Origin: Clostridium lacusfryxellense
GTDB taxonomy: Bacteria > Bacillota > Clostridia > Clostridiales > Clostridiaceae
Assembly: GCF_018861735.1 (NCBI RefSeq)
Contig: NZ_JAHLEB010000041.1
Span: 1-46,151 of the forward strand
DNA length: 46,151 bases
Direction: 5' to 3'
The notes under the pieces: model-generated
What the model saw: the letters and a program-made list of their open reading frames with translations, nothing else
The model's database searches: none
What the model was told of the DNA's origin: nothing
Shown here: positions 1 to 7,552 of the stretch, in pieces
Layout of the letters: every line of letters begins with the position of its first letter
Numbering within the stretch: the stretch's first letter is position 1
Made by a program: the position numbers and the translations under genes

Positions 1-89
1 GATACTCCTACTAATATTTTCTGTAGCTAAATCATTTTCCAGTTTCCAATTTAGAACTTATATCCTAATTTTACCAATAGGTGTTTTTT
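1..89. other. Unassigned sequence beyond the nifI2 break
   Basis: In a normal clostridial cluster this stretch would encode the middle of NifI2, but no PII-like residues can be read here in any minus-strand frame. The longest open minus-strand stretch runs off the window edge and reads roughly VLNWKLENDLATENISRS, which I do not recognise. It could be the end of a neighbouring gene brought next to nifI2 by a deletion or rearrangement. No inverted repeat typical of an insertion-sequence end is visible. Confidence 0.3.
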
Positions 90-176
90 TCATAGGTTAG
101 TTAACACTATCTTAAGAAGAGCTTCTTTCGTTTTATTAACCATATCCATTCGAATAATAGCTGTTATTTCCTTCAT
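90..176 (-). pseudogene. nifI2: nifI2 remnant, truncated PII-like nitrogenase regulator
   Basis: A strong ribosome binding site (AGGAGGGG) lies 14 bases after the nifI1 stop. It precedes an ATG that opens with MKEITAIIRMDMVNKTKEAL, the typical amino end of NifI2. From memory of the family, NifI2 is about 120 residues long and forms a heteromeric complex with NifI1 that inhibits nitrogenase when nitrogen is plentiful. Here the similarity stops after about 23 residues and the frame closes at codon 29. The T-loop, nucleotide-binding core and C-terminus are all absent. The intact translation signals and N-terminus suggest a recent deletion or rearrangement rather than slow decay. An assembly join at this point is an alternative. 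The peptide is very unlikely to function as a PII protein. Confidence 0.75.
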
Positions 177-190
177 AATATTGCCCCTCC

Positions 191-517
191 TTATAATCCA
201 GAATTTCCAGAACTTATGGTATAAACTTCATCTACAACACTAACAAAAATCTTTCCATCACCAAAAGCACCCTTTACTCCAGTTTTTGAACTTCTTACTA
301 TAATTTTTACAACATCATCTTTATCTTCATCATTAACTACTAGCATTAGCATTTCCTTTGGAAGTTCATCGTAATGCACCTCTCCAACCTTAACTCCTCT
401 TTGCTTACCACGTCCTACTACATCTAACTTTGTAACTGCCGGAAAACCTGCATCACATAACTCTGAGAGAACTATACCTACTTTTTCTGGTCTAATTATC
501 GCCTTAATCATTAACAT
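191..517 (-). CDS. nifI1: NifI1, PII-like nitrogenase regulator
   Basis: The 108-residue product belongs to the PII (GlnB) superfamily, NifI1 branch. It opens MLMIKAIIRPEKV, has the GFPAVTKLDVVGRGKQRG stretch leading into the T-loop, and ends with the C-loop region GKIFVSVVDEVYTI. In methanogens and clostridia, NifI1 acts with NifI2 to switch nitrogenase off by binding the MoFe protein, with release by 2-oxoglutarate and ATP. It sits 57 bases after nifH on the same strand behind a GGGGGAG ribosome binding site. Either the first ATG or the one two codons later could serve as the start. Its partner gene nifI2 is broken in this window, so NifI1 either acts alone, pairs with a paralogue elsewhere, or no longer works. 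Confidence 0.92.
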   Translation of the reverse strand: MLMIKAIIRPEKVGIVLSELCDAGFPAVTKLDVVGRGKQRGVKVGEVHYDELPKEMLMLVVNDEDKDDVVKIIVRSSKTGVKGAFGDGKIFVSVVDEVYTISSGNSGL

Positions 518-574
518 TGCTTGACTCCCCCTATCTATTTGATATATTAAGTATGGATATTTGTGAGTTGACTT

Positions 575-1453
<879 letters not shown>

Positions 1454-1705
1454 TATTTAGCAAATTAGTGTAAAATGATTTTTAATAATTAATTAATTCA
1501 TTTATATTAAAATTGATATTTTATAATACTATTCATCATTTAAATAAAAAATGACTATTTATAATTATATTTATTCATTTTTAGTATAAAATTTAAATTA
1601 AAACTACCTTAAATCAATAAATTTATTTTAAATTGTATTAAAATTGAATGTTGTTTAAAATTATTTAGTCATAATTTGTTTTTTTGTAATTGATTATTTT
1701 TATTA

Positions 1706-1734
1706 ATATTACTGTTTTTTAGTTATATAGTCAA
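1706..1734 (-). promoter_or_regulatory. Predicted sigma-A promoter for nifH
   Basis: On the minus strand a TTGACT -35 box and a TAATAT -10 box are separated by exactly 17 bp. Transcription would start near 1699 and give a leader of about 300 bases to nifH. No sigma-54 -24/-12 element of the proteobacterial nif type was seen in this region. Confidence 0.55.
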
Positions 1735-1785
1735 GTGTTTTTGCAATATTTGTTTTGTTTTTATTGCATTTTTATTGCTTTTACC

Positions 1786-1833
1786 TTTGAAATCGATGTC
1801 ATTTTTATGCGTTTTTTTTGAAACCGATGTCAT
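1786..1833. repeat. Two 17-bp direct repeats upstream of the nifH promoter
   Basis: The motif TTTGAAAYCGATGTCAT occurs at 1786-1802 and again at 1817-1833, differing at one base (T or C). The copies start 31 bp apart, close to three helical turns, so both would face the same side of the helix. They lie about 50-100 bp upstream of the predicted nifH -35 box, where an activator would bind. They could also serve the divergent plus-strand gene. I do not recognise the motif as a known binding site. Confidence 0.6.
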
Positions 1834-2037
1834 ACTTTTCCATCAATAAATGATTTTTTTTCGTCATGTTAATTCACTTATTTTAATATTTAGACTATCT
1901 ATAAAATTTCATTATTGATTTGTATTATCATCAGCATTATAATATATCTATACACAAACTCATTCCCTTTAACTATCCACTGTATAATAAAAAAAAGATA
2001 AATAAAGTTTAAAAACTACATAAGGAGACACCCTAAA

Positions 2038-3594
2038 ATGGAACTAGTTAATGGTAACTTAGATAATTCAAACTTTAATATAGCAACTTTCTCAAAACTG
2101 ATATGTGAAACATGGAATGTATCTCCAAATATCCTTGAAAACTATATATTAGCAAATGTAAGTATTGCAATGGTTAGAAATTCCCAAATGAAAAAAGATA
2201 TTAATAAATTATACCTTCTAGATAACCTCAAGTATTATAATGCGGTTAAAATTTCTTTATGTACTAATCATATTATTATGAGTGAGGGTACGCTCAATCA
2301 AGAAATTGAGGGAAGAAAGGCACTAGGTATTCTTTTGATCGCTGAGAAGGATTATAATTTAAGAAACATTATAATTAAGCTCCTGCGAAAGTACTATCCT
2401 ATAGTTTTTAATGCAGTTAAAAAACACGATAAAAGGGATTTAACTAAAAGATATCTTCAAATGGATGAAGTCACTAGAATAACTGAGGCAAGATTAGATG
2501 CTGCTGTGTATTTTTATTTTGGTATATACCGAAGTGAAGAAAGAGTTGATCAAGGTTTTTTCAAGTCAATTATAGATGATATAAAAATGTTCGAATTCTA
2601 TAATCCTATTACAAGAAATATAGATGAAGAATTGTTAATACATAAATCTGAAATTCAAGAAATTAAAATTATGCTAAGGAGAGAGTATGGTAAATTTAAT
2701 AGCTATAAAGATATTTTAAACTGTAGTATTGATTCAATCCAAGAAGCAGGTAGTATTTTAGAAAATATGTTCATTATTAATAAACTTGACATAAATCATC
2801 TTTTTTCAGATTCAAATTTTTTAAATATTGATGATATACTCTTATCCTATATAAAAATGGGATATAATGCGATAGAACCTGAAATAGTACTTCAAACCCT
2901 TGTAAATGGTATTTTTATAAAGTCTCTCCTTAACGATTATAAACAGTCTAGGGACTTATATTTTGAAAATAATCAAGAAACATTACTTTTTAAAATTTCT
3001 TCTCTTGAGGAAAATTTAAACGATTCTATAAAATTAAACAAAGAAACCTCAGCTAAACTTAATAATTTAAATATAGAAAATGTAGGATTTGAAGAAACAT
3101 TAAACAACAAAATAAATAAAATAAACAAATCGCACACTTCACAATTAGTTGAAATGCAAATTAAAATTAACGACCTCGAAAAACAATTATCACAAGAGAA
3201 AATATATAGAAATGAATTAAATGGTTTACGTGAATACATATTTAAAGAAAACAGTGATTCCATTCCTATAGTTAAAACAAAGACATTAGATGATTATTTA
3301 ACAAATAACAAGATTATAATCATAGGTGGAACTAAAGAATGGAGAAGAAGGTTTAGAACTAAATATCCTGAAATTAGATCCTTGCATGGTTTCAATGAGA
3401 ATTTTGATTCTAGTGTTTTAGCAAGTTATGATTATGTGTTTTTCTACTCAGGTTTTATGAATCATGCTACTTATTATAAGTCTATGAGCTTTATAAGAAC
3501 TCACCAAATAAAATTTGGTTATATAGGAAAAACAAATATAGACTTGGTCGAAGAAGAACTTATCAATGAATTAGAAAAAAGTATGTTTAAATGA
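2038..3594 (+). CDS. DUF2325 domain protein with long helical N-terminus
   Basis: This 518-residue protein has three visible parts. The first is a helical region to about residue 305. The second is a coiled-coil-like stretch (about 310-395) rich in Leu, Glu, Lys and Asn. The third is a C-terminal DUF2325-type domain (about 425-505) with IIIIGGTKEWRRRF, then YDYVFFYSGFMNHATYYKS, where the family has a Gly-Gly nucleotide-fold-like loop and a conserved His-Ala-x-Tyr-Tyr segment. The biochemical role of DUF2325 is not established to my knowledge. No signal peptide or membrane segment is seen, so it should be cytoplasmic. The start follows AAGGAGA. It is transcribed away from nifH and towards modC, sharing a terminator with modC. 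A link to nitrogen fixation is only positional. Confidence 0.8.
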   Translation: MELVNGNLDNSNFNIATFSKLICETWNVSPNILENYILANVSIAMVRNSQMKKDINKLYLLDNLKYYNAVKISLCTNHIIMSEGTLNQEIEGRKALGILLIAEKDYNLRNIIIKLLRKYYPIVFNAVKKHDKRDLTKRYLQMDEVTRITEARLDAAVYFYFGIYRSEERVDQGFFKSIIDDIKMFEFYNPITRNIDEELLIHKSEIQEIKIMLRREYGKFNSYKDILNCSIDSIQEAGSILENMFIINKLDINHLFSDSNFLNIDDILLSYIKMGYNAIEPEIVLQTLVNGIFIKSLLNDYKQSRDLYFENNQETLLFKISSLEENLNDSIKLNKETSAKLNNLNIENVGFEETLNNKINKINKSHTSQLVEMQIKINDLEKQLSQEKIYRNELNGLREYIFKENSDSIPIVKTKTLDDYLTNNKIIIIGGTKEWRRRFRTKYPEIRSLHGFNENFDSSVLASYDYVFFYSGFMNHATYYKSMSFIRTHQIKFGYIGKTNIDLVEEELINELEKSMFK

Positions 3595-3618
3595 TTTTTT
3601 CATTAAACATACTTTTTA
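3576..3618. terminator. Bidirectional terminator between the DUF2325 gene and modC
   Basis: A perfect 15-bp stem (AAAAAGTATGTTTAA and its complement) with a 13-base loop is flanked by A and T runs. It can therefore terminate both convergent genes. The left arm overlaps the last codons of the DUF2325 gene. Confidence 0.85.
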
Positions 3619-3623
3619 TTTTA

Positions 3624-4712
3624 TTATTTTCCATTAATTTTTATTACTTTATCTGGATTTATTCTTATTTTTAAAGGAAGTGGTATATTTTTAATTAAAT
3701 CCCACTCTTCCTTTGATATATCCCAAATTATATGGTAATCTTTGTTATTCGCTGTAGGTTCACTAAATTTAAGATATACCATTGTTCTAAATAAGGTCTC
3801 ACCAGTAGATACAATCCAGCAATTAAATGTATTTACATCAGAACCATCTTCATTAAGCTCTAAATAATGGGCCCTAATTCCGATGTCTGTTATATTGTCT
3901 TCTAATTCAGAATTAAAAGTAATTCTACATCCCCAGTCAATAGCCTTAATTACTGTAATTCCTGATATATTATTTCCTATTTTTTTAGCTTTTGAAATAT
4001 TTTTACAACCTGTTAATTTCATTGCATAAAGTGTTGGTGGGTTATTAAATATATCATTTTTATGGCCCGAAGCATCAATACGACCCTCTGCTATTATTAT
4101 TATATCATTGCATAGTTGATATGCCTCTTCGATGTTATGAGTAACAAAAATAGAAGTTTTCTTAAAATCTTTAAGATCCTCTTTAAGTTGCAACATCATA
4201 TTATTTCTAAGGTGCTCATCCAGTGCTGAGAAAGGTTCGTCGAGAAGTATAATTTCCGGATCCACTACAAGAGCTCTTGCAAGTGCAACCCTTTGCTGCT
4301 GTCCACCTGATAATTGATATGGGTATCTTTTTTCCATACCCCTAAGCTGCAAATCCATAATCTTCTTATTAATTATCTTACTTCTTTCAATTTTAGGAAT
4401 GCTTTTATCCAGTCCAAAACCAATATTTTGTTCTACTGTCATATTAGGAAATAGTGCATAATTTTGAAAAAGGAACCCTACTTTCCTCTCTCTAATAGGA
4501 ATATTGATATTATTTTCAGAATCAAATAATACTCGTCCATTTAATACTATTTTGCCCGAATCAGGCGTTTCAATTCCTGCTATGCATCTGAGAGTCATGC
4601 TTTTCCCAGATCCAGAAGCCCCTAAGAATCCTAAAGTATAATTATCAGCCTTAAACTCAACTTTAAGTTTAAACCCTGGTAGGTTTTTTGTAATATTAAC
4701 TTCTAAACTCAT
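3624..4712 (-). CDS. modC: Molybdate ABC transporter ATP-binding protein ModC
   Basis: This is the ATPase of the molybdate importer, placed at the cytoplasmic face of the ModB dimer. The 362-residue length fits a ModC/CysA-type ATPase with a C-terminal regulatory part. Walker A GASGSGKS is at 31-38, the Q-loop near 83, the signature LSGGQ at 134-138, Walker B IILLDEP at about 154-160, and the switch His in VTHN. Residues about 240-362 form a C-terminal domain of the kind that carries Mop/TOBE folds, but the fold is only weakly recognisable here. The start lies 2 bases after the modB stop, and its AAGGAGG ribosome site lies within the last modB codons, which indicates translational coupling. 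Tungstate or another oxyanion is possible as substrate. Confidence 0.9.
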   Translation of the reverse strand: MSLEVNITKNLPGFKLKVEFKADNYTLGFLGASGSGKSMTLRCIAGIETPDSGKIVLNGRVLFDSENNINIPIRERKVGFLFQNYALFPNMTVEQNIGFGLDKSIPKIERSKIINKKIMDLQLRGMEKRYPYQLSGGQQQRVALARALVVDPEIILLDEPFSALDEHLRNNMMLQLKEDLKDFKKTSIFVTHNIEEAYQLCNDIIIIAEGRIDASGHKNDIFNNPPTLYAMKLTGCKNISKAKKIGNNISGITVIKAIDWGCRITFNSELEDNITDIGIRAHYLELNEDGSDVNTFNCWIVSTGETLFRTMVYLKFSEPTANNKDYHIIWDISKEEWDLIKNIPLPLKIRINPDKVIKINGK

Positions 4713-4714
4713 AA

Positions 4715-5398
4715 TTATTTCCTCCTTGCAGAGGTCACTAAAAACATTTGCTTCTCAGCCCATTTATCGCTAGCTACCATAACTGTTAAAGATATTATAA
4801 ATATTAATATAACCCATTTAATCGCATTATCATTCTCTCCTGCCACAACCGCAAAATAGATTGCAATTGGGATAGTTTGCGTTTTACCAGGAATGCTCCC
4901 AGCAATCATTATTGTTGCGCCAAACTCTCCAAGAGCCCTTGCAAATGATAGCACCGTTCCTGCAGCAATTCCTGGCCAAGCCATTGGCACCGCAACTTTC
5001 CAAAATATTCTCCACTCACTTGCTCCTAGTGTTCTCGCTGCATTAATAACATTAACATCAATTTGCCGAAAAGCACCCACGCAAGTCCTATACATTAGTG
5101 GAAAAGAAACCACAGTTGCAGCTATAACCGTTGCGTACCAGGTAAATATCAATGTAACTCCAAAACCACTTAGCCACTTTCCCAGCGGAAAATTCTTGCC
5201 AATAATTAGAAGTAATATAAAACCCACAACTGTTGGAGGAAGCACCATCGGTAATGTCAGAATGCCATCTATAATTCCTCTGGCGCGTCCTTTATAGCTA
5301 GCCATAAACCAAGCTACTGCAATCCCAATAAAAAATACTATAATAGTAGCTGCAAAAGAGGTTTTTATAGATATCCATAACGGTGAAAGTTCTGACAT
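4715..5398 (-). CDS. modB: Molybdate ABC transporter permease ModB
   Basis: This is the membrane channel subunit of the molybdate importer. It has about 227 residues with five or more hydrophobic segments. The EAA loop that contacts ModC is seen as NAARTLGASEWRIFWKVAVP, followed by the typical ARALGEFGATIMIAGSIPGKTQT of the ModB/CysT family. I chose the ATG at 5398 because the upstream TTG codon at 5407 abuts the AGGAG sequence with no spacing, while the ATG has 9 bases. It lies between modA and modC in a tight operon and should be produced with them. Confidence 0.93.
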   Translation of the reverse strand: MSELSPLWISIKTSFAATIIVFFIGIAVAWFMASYKGRARGIIDGILTLPMVLPPTVVGFILLLIIGKNFPLGKWLSGFGVTLIFTWYATVIAATVVSFPLMYRTCVGAFRQIDVNVINAARTLGASEWRIFWKVAVPMAWPGIAAGTVLSFARALGEFGATIMIAGSIPGKTQTIPIAIYFAVVAGENDNAIKWVILIFIISLTVMVASDKWAEKQMFLVTSARRK

Positions 5399-5415
5399 AC
5401 AATCCAACTCCTAAC

Positions 5416-6249
5416 TTATTTTACAATAAAACTAAAACCATACTTTACAAATACTGCTTTTGCCTTATCACTAGACAAATATTTTAAAAAGGCTTTAGTA
5501 TCTTCTATATTTTCACTAGCTTTAATTACAGCGACTGGATAAACCACTGGTTTCTTATATAATTCCGTTCCAGCTTCTGCTAGGACTTTCACTTTTTTAG
5601 AAGTCTTAGCATCACTACCATAAACAATCCCCACTTCAACATCTCCTGATTCAACCCACGTTAAAACTTCCTTAACATCTTTGCCATAAACAGCTTTTCC
5701 TTTTACTTTATCAAGAATCTTTAATGATGTCAATATTTCCTCAGAGTATTGTCCTACAGGAACAGTTTTTGGCTCTCCCAAAGCAATTTTTTTTATATCA
5801 TTGCTTTCCAAATCTTCAAAACCCTTAATGTCTAATTTAGAATCAACCTTAGTAATAAGCACTACAGTATTTCCTAAAAGATTAACTTTGGTACCATCTA
5901 TTAATAATCCTTTATCCGCAAGTGTTGTCATCTGCTTTGTAGCTGCCGAAAAAAATAAATCGACATTAGCACCTTGTTCTATTTGTTGTTGCAATGTTCC
6001 TGAAGAACCAAAGTTGTAATTTATAGTGACATTTGGATTATAATCTTTATAAAGTGTTTTAATTTCACCCATAGCTTCTGTTAAGCTTGCAGCAGCTGAA
6101 ATTGTTAATGTAACTGATTTTTCAGTTGCAGACTTTTCAGTTTCAGAAGTTTTAACCTCCTTACCGCAACCCGCCATTGCAAGTGTCGTTGTTATTAAAA
6201 ACATACCTAATAAAAAACATGCCTTTTTCTTCATTTTCTTTTCCTTCAT
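5416..6249 (-). CDS. modA: Molybdate-binding lipoprotein ModA
   Basis: This is the extracytoplasmic substrate-binding protein of the molybdate transporter. A basic start and hydrophobic core lead to the lipobox LAMAGC with Cys28 as the lipid attachment site, as expected in a Gram-positive cell. Family motifs follow: ISAAASLTEAM, FGSSGTLQQQIEQGA, DLFFSAA, VPVGQYSEEIL and GDVEVGIVY. They correspond to the oxyanion-binding Ser and backbone contacts of ModA. It has 277 residues from the first ATG (RBS AGAGGG); an ATG five codons later is also possible. It is the first gene of modABC, with its own promoter and a distinctive repeat at the transcription start. Specificity for molybdate over tungstate cannot be settled from sequence. 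Confidence 0.95.
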   Translation of the reverse strand: MKEKKMKKKACFLLGMFLITTTLAMAGCGKEVKTSETEKSATEKSVTLTISAAASLTEAMGEIKTLYKDYNPNVTINYNFGSSGTLQQQIEQGANVDLFFSAATKQMTTLADKGLLIDGTKVNLLGNTVVLITKVDSKLDIKGFEDLESNDIKKIALGEPKTVPVGQYSEEILTSLKILDKVKGKAVYGKDVKEVLTWVESGDVEVGIVYGSDAKTSKKVKVLAEAGTELYKKPVVYPVAVIKASENIEDTKAFLKYLSSDKAKAVFVKYGFSFIVK

Positions 6250-6330
6250 TTTTTTCCCTCTTTAATTTTATTTGTTTTCTTGTTCAAAACACAATAAAAC
6301 TCATCTACTCTTAAATAAATTTCATTAGCT

Positions 6331-6360
6331 GTTATGTTTTGTTATGTTTTGTTATGTTTT
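6331..6360. repeat. Three exact tandem 10-bp repeats in the modA promoter region
   Basis: GTTATGTTTT occurs three times without interruption. Two degenerate copies starting ATTGT continue the 10-bp period towards the -10 box. Read on the minus strand, the repeats begin just after the predicted modA transcription start. The period is close to one helical turn, so bound protein would lie along one face. This placement suits a repressor site, probably for the HTH/binding-protein fusion regulator encoded just upstream. Confidence 0.7.
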
Positions 6361-6370
6361 ATTGTTTTTT

Positions 6371-6399
6371 ATTGTATCTTAATTTTTTATAAATATCAA
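6371..6399 (-). promoter_or_regulatory. Predicted sigma-A promoter for modABC
   Basis: A TTGATA -35 box and a TACAAT -10 box are spaced by exactly 17 bp on the minus strand. Transcription would start near 6364, about 115 bases upstream of modA and next to the tandem 10-bp repeats. Confidence 0.7.
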
Positions 6400-6428
6400 C
6401 TCTTTTTTAACTTAATAGTTCATAATAA

Positions 6429-6460
6429 TAAAAAAAAGCAATCTAAATATTACTTTAGAT
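6429..6460 (-). terminator. Terminator after the molybdate-type regulator gene
   Basis: On the minus strand ATCTAAA and TTTAGAT form a stem around a short loop, followed by GC and a run of eight T. It separates the regulator transcript from the modA promoter. Confidence 0.7.
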
Positions 6461-6471
6461 CACTTCTACTA

Positions 6472-7437
6472 TTATGTTTCTGCAGTTATTTCGCCTAATT
6501 TTTTCAAATCATACCCGCCAATACCCTCAAGTTCAAGCTTAAATTCCTGAGATCTAAGAATTTGAAGCACTGCCTGAAACTGAGGTTTATCAATATCTTC
6601 TTTTTTAATAACTAACTCATAACTTTCAGTTTGTAATGGAATAAAATCAATTCCCTTAACTTGCTCACTAGCTTTTTCATTTCCAATTGCAATATCAGCT
6701 CCACCCCTTGCAACAGTACTGGCAACAGCCAGATGTGAAAAACATTCTCTTTCATATCCATCTATACTATTACCAGTTAAACCATTTTTTTTCAAATGTT
6801 CATCTAATAATATTCTTGTACCACTTCCGATTTCACGGTTTATTATAGTAATACCAGTGCGCTTTAAATCTTCCCAGCCTTTTATCCCTTTAGGATTACC
6901 TTTTTGAACATAAAACCCTTGTTTTCTGTTCGCAAGATGAACTATAATCGCCGGTATTCCTGGAAGCATTCTTTTTACATAAGGGATATTATATTGACCT
7001 GTTTCACCATCCCATAAATGAGCTGTAGCAATCTGTACATTACCGTGGTAAAGAGCATACAAACCATCATAACTTCCAACATATGACCTAAGAGCCTGAA
7101 ACCCATTTGTGTGTTGTTGTAGATGCCTTGATAATATATCAAGCATAATATCCTGGCCACAAATTACAAATCCATAACTTTTTTGTATTTTTTCTGATTC
7201 ATATGGACTTAATATTGGCGTATAAGAATTCTTCTGCTCTACATTACCTTGTTTAATATTTTGAAGTTTTTTAGACTTATTCTTATACTCTTCTATATCC
7301 TTCATCTCTATTCTTACTTTGTTACCAACTCTGTAAGAATTAATTTCTCCCCTTTTTACCATTTCATAAACTGTATTTTTTGAAATCTTAAGTAACTCTG
7401 CAACCTCTAGAGGCGTTAGCGCGAAATCTTTTTCCAT
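6472..7437 (-). CDS. HTH/periplasmic-binding-protein-like fusion regulator, probable oxyanion sensor
   Basis: The 321-residue product joins two parts. Residues about 8-50 form an excisionase/MerR-like winged helix (LTPLEVAELLKISKNTVYEM, then GEINSYRVGNKVRI). Residues about 90-315 form a PBP-like domain (PF12727 type) with GGADIAIGNEKA and the GSGTRILLDEHL segment, which contacts anions in relatives. Such fusions occur beside molybdate or tungstate genes in anaerobes and are thought to bind the oxyanion and control transport or cofactor genes. Here it lies directly upstream of modA on the same strand but is separated by a terminator and a new promoter. It is therefore more likely a regulator of modABC than a member of the operon. 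The start has an AGGGAGGT site. It is not ModE. The ligand is inferred. Confidence 0.85.
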   Translation of the reverse strand: MEKDFALTPLEVAELLKISKNTVYEMVKRGEINSYRVGNKVRIEMKDIEEYKNKSKKLQNIKQGNVEQKNSYTPILSPYESEKIQKSYGFVICGQDIMLDILSRHLQQHTNGFQALRSYVGSYDGLYALYHGNVQIATAHLWDGETGQYNIPYVKRMLPGIPAIIVHLANRKQGFYVQKGNPKGIKGWEDLKRTGITIINREIGSGTRILLDEHLKKNGLTGNSIDGYERECFSHLAVASTVARGGADIAIGNEKASEQVKGIDFIPLQTESYELVIKKEDIDKPQFQAVLQILRSQEFKLELEGIGGYDLKKLGEITAET

Positions 7438-7448
7438 TTTTATGACCT

Positions 7449-7460
7449 CCCTAAATAGGG
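7449..7460. promoter_or_regulatory. Palindrome between promoter and start of the regulator gene
   Basis: CCCTA-AA-TAGGG lies just downstream of the -10 box of the fusion regulator gene and overlaps the approach to its ribosome binding site. The position suits autoregulation, but the arms are only 5 bp and do not match the modA repeats. Confidence 0.35.
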
Positions 7461-7466
7461 TATTTT

Positions 7467-7495
7467 ATTATATTTTATACTTACTCTATTGTCAA
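7467..7495 (-). promoter_or_regulatory. Consensus sigma-A promoter for the fusion regulator
   Basis: TTGACA and TATAAT, both exact consensus, are separated by 17 bp on the minus strand. Transcription would start near 7460, about 20 bases upstream of the regulator start. Confidence 0.8.
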
Positions 7496-7552
7496 AGTCA
7501 ATAATTAAGTATCACTCGCGATCATTCCCCATATAAGTCTATCAAAAAAATA

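Noticed and set aside
1-176. An insertion sequence interrupting nifI2
   Set aside because: No transposase residues, terminal inverted repeats or target duplication can be seen in the short stretch available; a deletion or assembly join is equally possible.
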